Part shown: positions 53,874 through 64,000 of the stretch, one piece after another
Layout of the letters: each line of letters opens with the position of its first letter
Position numbering within the stretch: position 1 is the first letter of the stretch
Assembly: GCF_002865645.1 (NCBI RefSeq)
Contig: NW_020194637.1
Span: 124,001-188,000 of the forward strand
Length of the DNA stretch: 64,000 nt
Direction: 5' to 3'
Origin: Hyaloscypha bicolor E
Lineage: Eukaryota; Ascomycota; Leotiomycetes; Helotiales; Hyaloscyphaceae
Program-made: the position numbers and the translations under genes
The notes under the pieces: model-generated
Database searches by the model: none
Told to the model about the DNA's origin: nothing
The model's input: only the letters and a program-made list of their open reading frames with translations

Positions 53874-55348
53874 CTTGGAGCTTGGATGAGGAGAAGTGTT
53901 GAAGGCTAACCCCACAGCCTTACGAGTGGGGGGTGCCTGCTCCACGGCGCCACCCAACCACACATGAAGCTATCCTCCAGATGTCGCGGGATATGTCTCA
54001 GGCGTGGGGTAGAAGTCGTCGAGACTGCTCGCTCGTCATTAGTTGGTGAGGATTGAAATCCGAGCTTTTTCGAGGTGGCTGGCGGTTGGTCGGTGAACAC
54101 AGGGTGATTGGCGCCTGAGTAAAAACGGCTAGTGTGCTATGGCCTTGGGATGGAGAAGACGAAAGTTGTGTTCAACTACCGAAGCAAAAAAATTTGTCAA
54201 GAGAATCAAAAAGTTCGAATTACATTCCTCCACGGAGAAATCATCATCTACGTCTTTACCTGAAACTCCAGGATTTTTTCTTTTTAACCTTGCGGTCGGC
54301 CTCGTTGGAAATTTTGAGCATGCGGCGCGTATCCGCTACCTCTCATCCGTCTCATTCAGTTAGAGTGTTGATACTGCCAGTGAAGGCACCCACTCTAAGG
54401 ACTGCCTAACAGCCCCGTTTACCAATTTTCTTCGTGCAGACAAAGTACTTACTCACTTACTTGATAACATTCTGGCAGCCTGAAAATGAAGAGAATAATT
54501 TGATCTCATGAGAAGGCAAACCACGGTATCGAAAAAGAAGATGGCCCCCCTTGAATACTCGATAAGTAACTTGGCTTGTGAAGCGCAAGCAGCTCATGGT
54601 TGTCAGCCACAGCCAATCTCGTGTGTAAACGAATAAATCCTTCTCAAAAAAGAATAAAGACTTCCAAAAATAAAATATAAAATATTAAAAAAAAGGAGAG
54701 AGAGATCAAAAAAGTTCGAGGCTGTCCAGGTGGAATGCTCTACATCTTTATATCCGACATGGCAAATCGTTCACCTTGCGGCTGATGCCAATCAGAGCAT
54801 CAAGGACCATCTCACCTGCAATAGGTTTGTTTGTCTGTATGTGCCTCTGTGGTCTGTTTGTCCGTGACCTTGCGCAGTCGCTGCTTGCAGAACAAGCAAC
54901 AGGGCGTCCTCTCCCACTCGTCCGAAGTTTTGGGTATGTAACTTATAGAAGTTGTATAAGCGCCATTAAATCACCTGCTTCCAACAACTACAGTCAGGAA
55001 TGTGTGTTTTATCTCGGCTTATGAGCCTTCCTTTTACTCGTTACGGGGAGGCGGTCAGTGCGTGGGCGTGGGCCGCAATGTCTTTGGAAACTACTTTGGC
55101 CTTTTGTACTGTCCTATCCACTTGATACTCCAGTTAGAATGCAGGGAGGAATATGTTTGGTGCAACAAGAAAGTTGAATCGAAGCGCCGAAAAACACAAT
55201 GTTGTCATGTTGAAAAGCGCAAATACGGCTCAGCCTGCGCAGAACGGCGCTAGGGTTACCGTAGCGAGAACTTCAACCTCACATCGCAACACCAACTTTT
55301 CTTCTCTGTACTTGATAATCGCAGCTAGCTCCCCTGCAACCTGGAATC
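53874..55348. other. Intergenic between GT25-like gene and uS14m
   Basis: 1.5 kb containing divergent promoters. An AT-rich A-tract stretch lies at 54640-54720. Small frames show no recognisable content. Confidence 0.45.
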
Positions 55349-55889
55349 ATGTCGATGTTCAGAGCCAAAAGACTCGACCTTGGCTGCTTCGTCAATGTCA
55401 AGGTGATCCGCGATCACACCAAGCGCAAGGTGTTCGCAGAGCACGAGCCGGAACGGTATGCCTCTCATCATATCTCCTATCCCCTCGACAGGGTTACAGG
55501 CTCAATTGTCCTTCGGCGAAAACCATTAGAAAGCTGGAAGACATTTGCTGATTGATGGGATTGATAGACAAGCTCTGCGGTACATCATTCGCAACCTCAG
55601 CCTGCCTGCAAGGACACGCGCCCAGGCGCAACTTCAACTGGCGCAAATGCATTGCTATACACGCCCGACGCAGATTCGGAATCGGTGTATTGAGGGAGGG
55701 AAGGGGAGAGGTGTGTTGAGGGATTTTAAGATGACGAGGGTATGTGATCTGATGGGGATGCTTGGGGAAGGGTGTTGAAGGAGAGATGCTGGAGCGGGAT
55801 GTTGGCTGACTCGATGGTTTTCACAGTACAATTTTCGAATGAATGCGCTGGCGGGGAGCATACCGGGTGTGAAGAAGGCTGCGTGGTAG
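55349..55889 (+). CDS. MRP2: Mitochondrial small-subunit ribosomal protein uS14m, 113 aa
   Basis: Exons 55349-55455, 55568-55739 and 55827-55889; introns of 112 and 87 bp have GTATG donors and GATAG and CACAG acceptors. The protein begins MSMFRAKRLDLGCFVNVKVI and has QALRYIIRNLSLPARTRAQA, then QIRNRCIEGGKGRGVLRDFK, the uS14 signature. It ends NALAGSIPGVKKAAW, the characteristic C-terminus of fungal mitochondrial uS14m. It acts in the 37S mitochondrial ribosome head. Zinc-binding cysteines are absent, as in the C-minus uS14 form. A Met two codons later is an alternative start. Core housekeeping gene. Confidence 0.88.
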
Positions 55890-56978
55890 AGGGCAGCTGC
55901 GAGAGTTAAAGGGGCGATGGATATAGGAGGAGCTTGGGGGGCATTATGAGATGGCTGCACATTGGCGGAGTGGAGCGGAAACAGACAACGGCTGTCGAAT
56001 TAGGTGGACGAAGATATAAGTGGACGCGAACTCGCGGCGGAGGCTTTGTACAAATACTTGGTTGGGCTGTAGAGGCCTAGAAGTGTACATATTGGCGGCG
56101 TTGCGGACACCACTCCAGACCCGAAAGATCTATACAAACAGAGGAATTTTATTCCTGTGTCAACTCGGGTCCCTCGATTGGCAGCGTGTCGACTTCTGGA
56201 AGGTTCTTCGTTGGGACGGGAAGATATTGTGTGAGAACGAGTTAACCCTTTTGGCAGAGTTGGAGCTGGCAGCATGGACGAGAGCGGGTTCAGCCATTCC
56301 ATGAATTGCGTCAAACACCTCGGCGGAGCTCACCTGGTGCACGTCCTCAGTTTTCGATATTCAGGGCAGGTTGGATTGGGAGAAGGTAACCTGCTTGCTT
56401 TGGTTGCTCTGTCCCCCACCAATCTTCTGCCAATGCAACTTTCCGAAGCAAACGAGATCCACGCTGAGTCTTCCATTCCTTCCTCGCACTTCTTTCCGTA
56501 AGACTCCGAGGTGATTGTTAAGCGGACACCTGAATCTGGACTGGAATTTCTGGTTTCCCCTGACGCTTCGCTGTTTGGGCTAACGCCACTCCTCGACTTC
56601 CTGCAATTGCACGTCGCGCGAGGGCACTCAGGCTCAATGTTGACATTGGGTTCGTCCTCACTGTTGCTTCTTTCTCTCCATTCTACGATCTTCAACAAGC
56701 TCGTGCTTCAATATCTGAGCATTTGAAATTGAGCCAAGTTCCAGAGTCCGCTGAACAATCGCAATACTTGCACACTTTGCTTTGGTTTACCACGTTCAGA
56801 TTCACTTAAGCTTCCTCCAACGACTGCTCGTCTGAAATCTCGCGAACAACTTCCGCCTCCTCGCCGGCCACAAACCTCTAGGCCTTCCCTCTACCATCTC
56901 CTCCGTCTATTGCCAACCTTCTCCATCCATCATCCAAACCTTCCCCAACAGCATTGCGACTTCCCGCAATCAGTCAAA
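55890..56978. other. Intergenic, no gene seen
   Basis: Overlapping frames on both strands (for example 56330-56698 minus) show low-complexity Ser/Arg content and no family motif. The segment after about 56840 is pyrimidine-rich and looks like the 5' leader of the Arb2-domain gene. Confidence 0.45.
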
Positions 56979-58396
56979 ATGTTCCGACGTCTTGCATCCG
57001 GCCTTCCACGAGACCCCGTCTTCCCGGATACCATCGCGGGATTGGGGTAAGATATTCACCCTCTCAGTCGTTGCCTTGCTAATTGCAATCTAGCTACTTC
57101 ATCAACGACAAAGATGAGATCCGAAGCATCGACAACCCAAAGGTATACTTCAAGTTCTTCATTACCAAGAATGATCGCCATAATTGCGTCCAACGAGAGT
57201 CCATGAATGGTGAGCCAATGTTGCAGGAGTCTACATGACCTCTGCTAACACATCCTTAGGTGCTATCCGTGAACTCGTAGCTCAACGTCTCGAGAACCTT
57301 GGCCTCGAAAAGGTCCCACTCCCCCTCGGCACAGAGGAAGGCGAGCCCCACGTTCCCATCTTCGTCTCCTCCAACCTCAATGACAAAAAGCGAGTGGTCA
57401 TCCTCTTCTACGAACATACTCAGGACCTTGGCATCTTCGCACATCGTATCATTGGAGGCAAGGGAGGCATCGATCAGGGTTCTGCCGTCAACTTCGTCAA
57501 ATACATCCAGGCCCAAGTCACCTCCCCTGGCAATGTCGAGTCTCCCGGTATTATATTGGCGAATTTGGGCCAGTTGAGATGGTGGCGTCAGCGCAAAAGG
57601 GCGGTGACACAAACAACCTGGTTTGCTCTTCCGCAGAAGAGTTCTGTCGAGGCCCCGTATCGCATTGATCCCATCAAAAACACAGTCCCTGGCAACAGGA
57701 CCACGGAGGAACACGTCAACTACGTCTTCGGTCATGTCGTCGAGAAGTTAGTAGATCCCAAGGCAAAGCTTGATATCGTTGGAGTTTCAGATGGTGCTAT
57801 TCAAGTCTCTGTCTTCTTGGAGAAGCACGAGAACTTCAGGAAGTGGGGAGAGAGGGTCGCTGCTTTCGCTTCTGTTGCTACGTGGTATCATGCGCGTGAG
57901 ATTAAGAACGTTGATTTCGCGGATTGGTTCATGGATGTATGTTCCCCCTTTCCCAAATGCTTTAATCAAAATATTGACATCTTCACAGCGCGGCCGTGTC
58001 TACATCCTCTCTTCCGAGCCCGCAGGCACCTTCCTTGCTGATCACAAAGGTCGCAAGTACGTCCCAGCTTATGGCTGTCCCGTCTTCAGCTTAGGTGAAC
58101 CTTACTACGCCGAGTCTATGCTTCCAAAGGGGTACAAGACCATCATCGATTGGTTTCAAGAAGTTGGCCTTAATCCTGAGTACACCAATCCCGCTTTCGA
58201 GAAATTTGATGTTGGTGGAGATGACGAGGAAGAGGAGAAGCCACTGGAAGGTGGAGTTGAGCTAAAGCGAATTGAGAAAATTAAGGACGACGAGGAGACT
58301 AAGACCGCAGATTGCAATTTGAAAGCTGAGGAGGAGACGAAGGCTGAAGCTCCGAAGGGTGTCGAGAACACGAAGCCCGGCGAGGAGACTTCTTAA
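56979..58396 (+). CDS. Arb2-domain protein, 422 aa
   Basis: Exons 56979-57046, 57094-57209, 57260-57936 and 57989-58396; all introns are short (47, 50 and 52 bp) with normal GT/AG ends and keep the frame. Begins MFRRLASGLPRDPVFPDT, then LGYFINDKDEIRSI, the usual Arb2-domain start. Later come VVILFYEHTQDLGIFAHRII and LDIVGVSDGAIQVSVFLEK, a GxSxG-like elbow of an alpha/beta-hydrolase-type fold, and LSSEPAGTFL. The last ~70 residues are acidic, Glu/Lys-rich and probably disordered. In fission yeast Arb2 belongs to the Argonaute siRNA chaperone complex; fungal stand-alone Arb2 proteins are assumed to act in RNA silencing or chromatin, but that is inference here. Confidence 0.85.
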
Positions 58397-58766
58397 GACC
58401 TTTCAAGACCTCCTACACGTCGCACCAGGAGTTTAGAGGTTCTCACGGGTGGCGGATACTGGTTTATCGGTTCATAAATTTGCATGCACAGATCAGCCAA
58501 TTGATTACCTTTAATTTGCGTCCCCGCTCCACGTCTCCTTATCTTCCCCTCAACTTCTTGAAACTGTCTCGAATTTCCCTCAGCTCGGCTCTTTTGTCCA
58601 ATGATCCCGAGAGAATAATGTTCCATGGCCCCGCCTCGAGAGGATAATAATTGCTTTTGCTAGGCAAGTCTCCTGATTGGAAAAAGGTGTTGATCTTGCT
58701 GAATGCGCACTTGTTCTGGCTGACGAGGGACATGTGCCGAGTTTGTTAGTTGGTGGTGCAATACTA
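58397..58766. other. Intergenic, no gene seen
   Basis: 3' region of the Arb2-domain gene up to the MITE. No feature seen. Confidence 0.5.
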
Positions 58767-59098
58767 CGAAGATCACGGCATAAAGTGACGGGATTACAGG
58801 GCATTTGTGCTTTACAGCACTTCAGTGTCTTTTTTTTTTAGCGCACTTGGGCACTAAATTACCCTAGTAACTACCTATTTAGCGTCCAAGCGCTATGGTT
58901 GCTCTACCAGCAGCGCTATTTACCCCTAAGGACATCTCATACCTTGCGAATGTCTCACAGCGCCTCTTGAGATCTGCTTATGGCATATGGCCTGGAGCCA
59001 TAGGGCCTTACAGCGGGCTCAAGCCACTAAATTGTGTCCTGAGGGGTGCCAAGGGTCCAAATGCCCTGTAATCCCGTCACTTTATGCCGTGATCTTCG
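58767..59098. mobile_element. MITE with perfect 41-bp TIRs and TA duplication, 332 bp
   Basis: The left arm starts CGAAGATCACGGCATAAAGT and the right arm is its exact reverse complement over 41 bp, ending at 59098. TA flanks both sides (58765-58766 and 59099-59100), the Tc1/mariner/pogo-type target. Identical long TIRs suggest recent insertion or strong constraint. A 58-codon frame inside is listed separately. No RIP signature is visible, so this copy is young or was spared. Confidence 0.88.
58895..59071 (+). CDS. 58-aa frame inside the MITE, doubtful
   Basis: Reads MVALPAALFTPKDISYLANV, then SQRLLRSAYGIWPGAIG, and ends in the right TIR at TAA 59071. It could be a remnant of a transposase N-terminus or a chance frame. 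No recognised domain. Confidence 0.2.
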   Translation: MVALPAALFTPKDISYLANVSQRLLRSAYGIWPGAIGPYSGLKPLNCVLRGAKGPNAL

Positions 59099-59589
59099 TA
59101 TAAGGATCGCAACAGAAAAGGCTACAGGAAGGAGTAAGCAAATGGCCATTGATTTGACATTCCTCAATGTGCTAGAGCTTTTTGGGACATTGAAGCAATG
59201 TGGAGCAAAGTTGTAAACCCAATATTCTCTCTCCACTTCAGGAATCCTCTTGTTGTACCAGAGCTTTCTGGAACTTTGAGACGACGGGGAATAACATTTT
59301 TAACCTTCGAATGAGTATTCACCTGAAAAGAATTGATGAGGACTTACACCTATGCCCTTGGTCGTGAGGAGTCCTGCAACATGGAAGATACGGGCTGCTT
59401 TTTGGCCAGTGTCGAATTACTTTAATATCAGTACTTTTCCGACCTCAACCTCCACAGAAAGGGATGGCGTTTACAGGCAAGACTCCCTTCATGGAATGAG
59501 TACCGGGACTGAACGTATTGCTAACAACCACCCTAGGCTTAATCGTCACAGCACCATACGGACTTTCAAACACATCATCAATGGTAATC
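59099..59589. other. Intergenic, no gene seen
   Basis: Ordinary DNA between the MITE and a decayed minus-strand gene. No feature seen. Confidence 0.45.
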
Positions 59590-60065
59590 GACCAGGTGAG
59601 ACACAGCAACAAGTTCCCAGGATTTCATTGCCACTGATTCAGTCCTGCTTCTGCAAGATCTGAAGCCGTGTGCTGTTCTCTCCAAGAGAAGAGTTATAGA
59701 ATTTCCCGTCAGTGTCAGAACATACCACCCCAGAAGGGCGCCGAGAGGCCCTGGACCGTGAACAATGTTTTTGAGACCAAGGACGCCAAGGAAGTCTTGT
59801 GCTGTGTCGGTGGTGATGTTTGCTGTCAGGCTCTCTATTGAGACCAGTGCCGTTGCGAGCGGGGAAGTGATCGATAGGTGCATAGACTGCGGACTCTTTG
59901 CCGCACAGGATGTACCTGATGGTGTTTGCGATGACACCCGCGTTGCTCCAGCTCTGCTCTATAGCAAGCGTAGCGTTTAGTCTTGATATCAGAGCTTCGA
60001 AGCGGAGGTACATGTTGCGGGGTGTGGAGCCAGTGTAGACCGACGTACAAATTTCTCGACCTCAG
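59590..60065 (-). pseudogene. Decayed gene of unknown family
   Basis: Three minus-strand segments in different frames read as one protein-like sequence: ICTSVYTGSTPRNMYLRFEA with ANTIRYILCGKESAVYAPI (to about 59880), then TSPLATALVSIESLTANITT and AQDFLGVLGLKNIVHGPGPL (about 59870-59740), then KFYNSSLGENSTRLQIL (about 59710-59650). Two frame changes without good splice sites point to indels. N-glycosylation-type NxT/S sites suggest a secreted or membrane protein, but I do not know the family. Confidence 0.45.
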
Positions 60066-61057
60066 ATAATAAAATTCTGTAGGAGACCTTCGTTTTCTCG
60101 AATATAGATAATTCAAGTAATTTTGGCAGTTGGTGAGGGAAGTCCAGTATATTCCGGCAGTTTATCTATCGAGACAAAGTCCATGCCCTATTATCTACCT
60201 TTCAGTGAACAAACCTCGAAATTCACAAATCAGCCTCAACCCCCGTGCATTAAGCAGAAAATAAAGGGGCAGACAAAACCTCAGTATCATGATGAACACC
60301 ACCACCTCGTTGATTATAGTGACAACAAGACTTCGAAGGGTTAGGGACTGCTGCAGGCCAGCTCTCGCGCGCCAGAAATATGTGCCGCGGTATATCGAAA
60401 GAAACATACCAGCAAATTTGGGAAGCGGACCGTTTCTTGGGTTGATTCATAGAGATCAGTCAAAGATAAAGACTGTTTCTGACTGGGGACCGGAGAGTTT
60501 GGATTAGGGCCTGAACATCTGCGAGAGTGAGACTTGGTTTGCGTACTCCTTGGCTGCCATGCACCTGTTGTACTTCGGGAAGTCGCCTCGAGTCTGCCAA
60601 ACCGTAATACGAAAGCACACTACCTGTTCATCGGAGGGCGTTATATTACTGCATGAAAGAAGAACTTATGGAGGCCTTGGATCTGGGAGAACTAGCTACG
60701 TAAATTTTCGAACTCAATTGAGCAAGTGAGACCCCCGAAACTTTACTGTCAAGCTTTCACTCAAACCCCAGATTTCTGTACTAATACATCATTCTTCATC
60801 TGGAATACAATCATTTGTAGTTTGCAAATCAGCTGAGCCTTACGAGGCCGCGGTGGCAACAATTCGTCTTCTTTGAGCTGTCCTTTGAAGAGATAATCAT
60901 TTGGAGGCTCGAATAACCCACTCGAATTGTCCCGGGCTTTTCTGGATCAACACGTAACAAGTATGCAGGGTGCTATGCACAACTGCCCCAACCATATGCA
61001 TCACAGAAACCGGGGGCCACTTTGATCCTCTAAGGCTCCAAGAGCTGATACTTCTGC
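60066..61057. other. Intergenic, no gene seen
   Basis: About 1 kb, with short frames on both strands and no motif. Confidence 0.45.
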
Positions 61058-61975
61058 TCAGACTGAAATACCAAAATCGCCGTATGGAAACCCTTCTAAG
61101 CTCGACAGTTTCATTGCCCACCCATCATCGATCTCTCCCAACTGCCACTCATCTCCAATCTTCACCAAGCCAATCCTACCAGCAAGCACCAGCTTCTCTT
61201 TACCTGCGTACTCAGCTACCAAAGCCTGGTGGGGTACCCAAACCACCCTCATCTTCGCTCTTCTACCTGCCTCGACACCTGGCACACTGTCCTCGAAGAC
61301 CAAGCATTCTTCGGGGGTAATCGGGGCTTCACCCTCATCGAGACTGTCATTGATGCTTTGCAATGCTAAAAGGAAAATATCAGGGGCTGGCTTCCCTCGA
61401 GCCTTTTCCAACCTTGGATCGGTCCACAAAATACGCCGATTGTCGTCGAAATTAGCGAGTAACTCCTTCGTTTCAGGGCTTGAAGCTTTCAGTTCATAAT
61501 TGATCTTGTTAGAGCTGGTGGCGAGAGCGATGTGTATCTTCGCTCTGTTTGTGTTATTTGCCACTTTGAGGGCGCGAAGCACTTTATGTGCACCGGGAAG
61601 GGGTTTGCACTCTGGGAAATAGATTCGCTGCTGCTCTTTCTGTTCCTTGTTGAATTGCTCGCGAGGAATAGGCAATTGAGCCCAGCTGTGAAAAGCGTCT
61701 CCAGTTGACCCCCCGGGGACACCCATCAGTTGCGCCTTGATGGGCCATGGTAAGTGGGGTCTGCCGTATTTCTCTAGAACGTTGTTGGCGCAAAGGGTGT
61801 ATATATCCTCCTAGTTCCGTCAGAAATGAGGGCGAATGATTTGGACATTTACTCTTACGGTGTTGATGAGGAGGCCGTCCATATCAAAGATGCATGCTCG
61901 CACCGGGGGGAAGCTCCAAAACGCGTCAGTCTCGTGTTGCGCTGGAAGCGGCGGAGAAATGCTCACTTTGGCGTC
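61058..61975 (-). CDS. HAD-superfamily phosphatase (GS1/pseudouridine-5'-phosphatase-like)
   Basis: The main exon is 61810-61058; the upstream exon ends at 61859, with a 48-bp intron (GTAAGA to ACTAG). The upstream exon supplies ACIFDMDGLLINT with the nucleophilic Asp and the acid/base Asp of DxD. After the intron: EDIYTLCANNVLEKYGR, then IALATSSNK (motif II, Ser), GKPAPDIFLLAL (motif III, Lys) and CLVFEDSVPGVEAGRRA (motif IV, acidic pair). Such enzymes dephosphorylate small sugar or nucleoside phosphates in the cytosol. Odd point: in the frame of FDMDG there is a TAA at 61976-61978 and no ATG between it and the active-site Asp. Either another 5' exon exists above 61976 or the 5' end is damaged. 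The start given is only the limit of the open frame. Confidence 0.75.
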
Positions 61976-61978
61976 TTA

Positions 61979-62434
61979 ACGGACGCCATTGCCAGTATCG
62001 CGTGCCCTCGCGTGTAGAGACAAGGAAGTTGGTACTTTACCAAGCCGCTGCCCAGCTCAGCTCTTGCTGGAGGACAGTTGTGGGAAAAGAATTGACTGCG
62101 ATCGCAAAATAAGGTGTAAGTTTTAGGTTTGACAGTTCAGGGGGCACACGGAAGAGTCGAAGGGGTGTTGGCGTGTTCTCGCTTAATTTGGAATGTTCGC
62201 CTTCAAGTGCTGAGTTTTCGGCACTTCCTTGCTTTTTCTCCTCATCCTCGCAATCACCCCATCATCGATCATCAACAACACCTCATTTTCATCGAAGTCA
62301 GATATCCCAGGTAAATCCATTATATTATTGCTACGGCTTACCATTATTGTAAAGAGTGAGGCGAGAGATTAATCTGTCTTTCAAGTGAGTGCCCCCTTCA
62401 GCCTGCCTGTCTACCATCCCGCTCTGGATCCTCA
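61979..62434. other. Intergenic; may hold the missing 5' exon of the HAD gene
   Basis: On the minus strand an ATGGCGTCCGTTAAGACG sequence (about 61990) lies just upstream of the HAD frame but in a different phase. No splice pair I tried joins it in frame. Otherwise no gene seen. Confidence 0.4.
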
Positions 62435-63742
62435 TCAGACCACGGGCATCGCAGGGCGCTTGAACTTATCTAAGAAATTGCAGACATCCCTACAACAAGT
62501 CTCTAGCGACTTCTCTGTCTTCCAATCCAACTCCGTTTCCGCCCTCTTGGGCATCGCGACGCAACTCCCCACATCCCCTTCACGTCTGCCAAGGATTCTC
62601 AAGGGAATCTTTGACGACGAGGCCGACTCCACAGCACTGACCACATCCAACACCGAATGCCCCTTTCCACTGCCCAGGTTGTAAGTCCTGAATCCCTTCG
62701 GAACACGGCCGTCGAAAGCCGCTGCCAGTGCCGCGATGTGGCCACGAGCCAAGTCGGTCACGTGGATGAAGTCTCGAACAGCGGTGCCATCAACTGTGGG
62801 ATAGTCTGTGCCGAAGACATCAAGCACTGGCGATACACCGGTGAGGACCCTTAGGACGACGGGCATCAAGTTGGTTGGCACGCCTCGAGGATCCTCCCTC
62901 AGGAGTCCAGACGCATCGCAGCCGACTGGGTTGAAGTATCGCAAGGCGAGTACTGTCCACTCTGGATCTGCAAGCGCGAGGTCCGAAAGGATGGCTTCGC
63001 ACATCCATTTGGTTCTCCCATAGGGGTTGGTCAACCCGGTACACCCTCCGAGAACAGTCTTGGTGACGCCGTCGTGGTCGCTGAAGGCTTCCTCTTGGTG
63101 CGTGCAATGCTCTTCCCTCAATGGCATGCCTGAGTTCGCAATCGATCCGTAGACTGTCGCTGATGAGGAGAAGACGAAGGTCTTGATTTGGAAGCTGTTC
63201 AAGATTGAGCAGAACTCAACCAGGCCGGCAACGTTGTTCGCATAGTATTTCAACGGCTGCTGGATACTCTCAGACACCGACTTGTACGCCCCGAAGTGTA
63301 TGACTCCCCGAATCCTCGATTCGATACGAGCTTCGCCTTCGAGTAATTGATGGGAGGTATGGGGTCGGACGTATTCCCCCAGTATCTGTTTCATTGCTGC
63401 CTCGTCACGATAGTCCGACACATACAGATGCATCTGGGGCATTGGTTCACATCGCGTATCGAAGTAGTTTTTCCCAAGCGTTTGGAGGCGAGTATAAACA
63501 CTCCGAAACGAGTTGCTCAGGTTGTCGATGACGACGATGTTGTAGCCTGATTTCAAGAGTTCTAGGCAGGTATGGCTTCCGATATAGCCAAGACCACCGA
63601 CGACAACGATGTACTCTCTGTCAGAGTCCTGGAGGTCTTCGCATGCATCATCGATCCCCGTCGATTGAGTGTCGAGGGAGGAGACAGAGCTTGAGTGCAC
63701 GTGCCTCTGACTCGAAATATCGGAGTCTGAATGATGGTCCAT
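62435..63742 (-). CDS. UDP-glucose 4-epimerase (GalE-type), 435 aa
   Basis: Intronless. NAD-binding VVGGLGYIGSHTCLELL with GGLGYIG at 49-55, then VVIDNLSNSF at about 70. FSSSATVYG at 191-199 contains the catalytic Ser/Thr region, and YGRTK at 241-245 supplies the catalytic Tyr241 and Lys245. LRYFNPVGCDASGL and GTAVRDFIHVTDLARGHIAA follow, as in GalE/Gal10 epimerase domains. It interconverts UDP-glucose and UDP-galactose in the Leloir pathway and for cell-wall galactose supply. There is no C-terminal mutarotase domain, unlike yeast Gal10, which is usual in filamentous fungi. The ~42-residue N-terminal extension is Ser/Asp-rich and probably disordered. Confidence 0.92.
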   Translation of the reverse strand: MDHHSDSDISSQRHVHSSSVSSLDTQSTGIDDACEDLQDSDREYIVVVGGLGYIGSHTCLELLKSGYNIVVIDNLSNSFRSVYTRLQTLGKNYFDTRCEPMPQMHLYVSDYRDEAAMKQILGEYVRPHTSHQLLEGEARIESRIRGVIHFGAYKSVSESIQQPLKYYANNVAGLVEFCSILNSFQIKTFVFSSSATVYGSIANSGMPLREEHCTHQEEAFSDHDGVTKTVLGGCTGLTNPYGRTKWMCEAILSDLALADPEWTVLALRYFNPVGCDASGLLREDPRGVPTNLMPVVLRVLTGVSPVLDVFGTDYPTVDGTAVRDFIHVTDLARGHIAALAAAFDGRVPKGFRTYNLGSGKGHSVLDVVSAVESASSSKIPLRILGRREGDVGSCVAMPKRAETELDWKTEKSLETCCRDVCNFLDKFKRPAMPVV

Positions 63743-64000
63743 CTGAATTCAAGCATGCAGCGCCTTGAAAACCGAGGAAGTAAAGCTTGAGTCAAGGGAG
63801 ATTTCTTTGCTCCAACTATTCAGATCATGAGTTTGATTTACCATCAAAATGGATGAGACTCACTTGTCTTAACTGGAGGCTCCAATGTTCTGTTTTCGTC
63901 GATTATGCAAGGCAGACATGGAGGTATAATATGCCGTTGCATTGCTGGTGGTACAATCCTTCAGTGGTAAATGCCGTGAGCCGCAAGATTTGGTACATCT
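63743..64000. other. Upstream region of the epimerase gene, window edge
   Basis: Promoter side of the epimerase gene. No other feature seen before the window ends. Confidence 0.5.

Noticed and set aside
1..64000. tRNA or rRNA genes
   Set aside because: I looked for tRNA-like cloverleaf boxes (GGTTCGA-type B box with an A box) and conserved rRNA segments and saw none I could support by eye.

Overview
The window is genomic DNA of a filamentous ascomycete (Pezizomycotina). Signs are short spliceosomal introns (about 44-112 bp, GTRNGT...YAG), HET-domain genes, an HET-NB-ARC NOD-like receptor, a Zn2Cys6 regulator, an Arb2-domain protein, and AT-rich blocks with the CpA-to-TpA signature of repeat-induced point mutation (RIP). 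I could not fix the species.

Layout. 1-12.9 kb is a RIP-burnt island. It holds a readable DUF3723-family relic (about 2.05-4.1 kb), a 122-127 bp tandem repeat, and a nested gag-only LTR element (7634-9472, target duplication ATAGT). 12.9-22.8 kb is accessory gene space: two diverged copies of a ~0.5 kb repeat carrying the same minus-strand reading frame, an orphan two-exon gene, a 2EXR/F-box-like gene, a 716-aa HET protein, an orphan two-exon minus-strand gene, and the start of a HET-NB-ARC gene. That gene is hit by a 300-bp solo LTR (22459-22758, TSD GTAC) and, next to its P-loop, by a 7.9 kb minus-strand Ty3/Gypsy chromovirus (22809-30743, TSD TGGCT) with an unexplained ORF between pol and its 3' LTR. 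The NB-ARC frame resumes at 30744 and ends at a 3.5 kb hAT element (31276-34830).

34.8-43.2 kb is mostly transposon debris: a 612-bp hAT-type MITE sharing its termini with the big hAT, two solo LTRs, an LTR that swallowed a second hAT-type element, and an 876-bp element with long terminal inverted repeats. I found no clear gene there.

43.2-64 kb is gene-bearing and little affected by RIP: a secreted GMC oxidoreductase (3 exons), decayed remains of a second GMC gene and of a DUF8021-like gene, a Zn2Cys6 transcription factor, a GT25-like glycosyltransferase, mitochondrial ribosomal protein uS14m, an Arb2-domain protein, a 332-bp MITE with perfect 41-bp TIRs, a decayed gene, a HAD phosphatase and UDP-glucose 4-epimerase. 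The last block (55-64 kb) looks like conserved core genome.

No operon-like logic links the genes. The main theme is layered insertion and RIP eroding a self/non-self recognition locus (HET, NLR, DUF3723). Intron boundaries were read by eye from splice signals and frame continuity. Family names rest on remembered motifs, not on searches.
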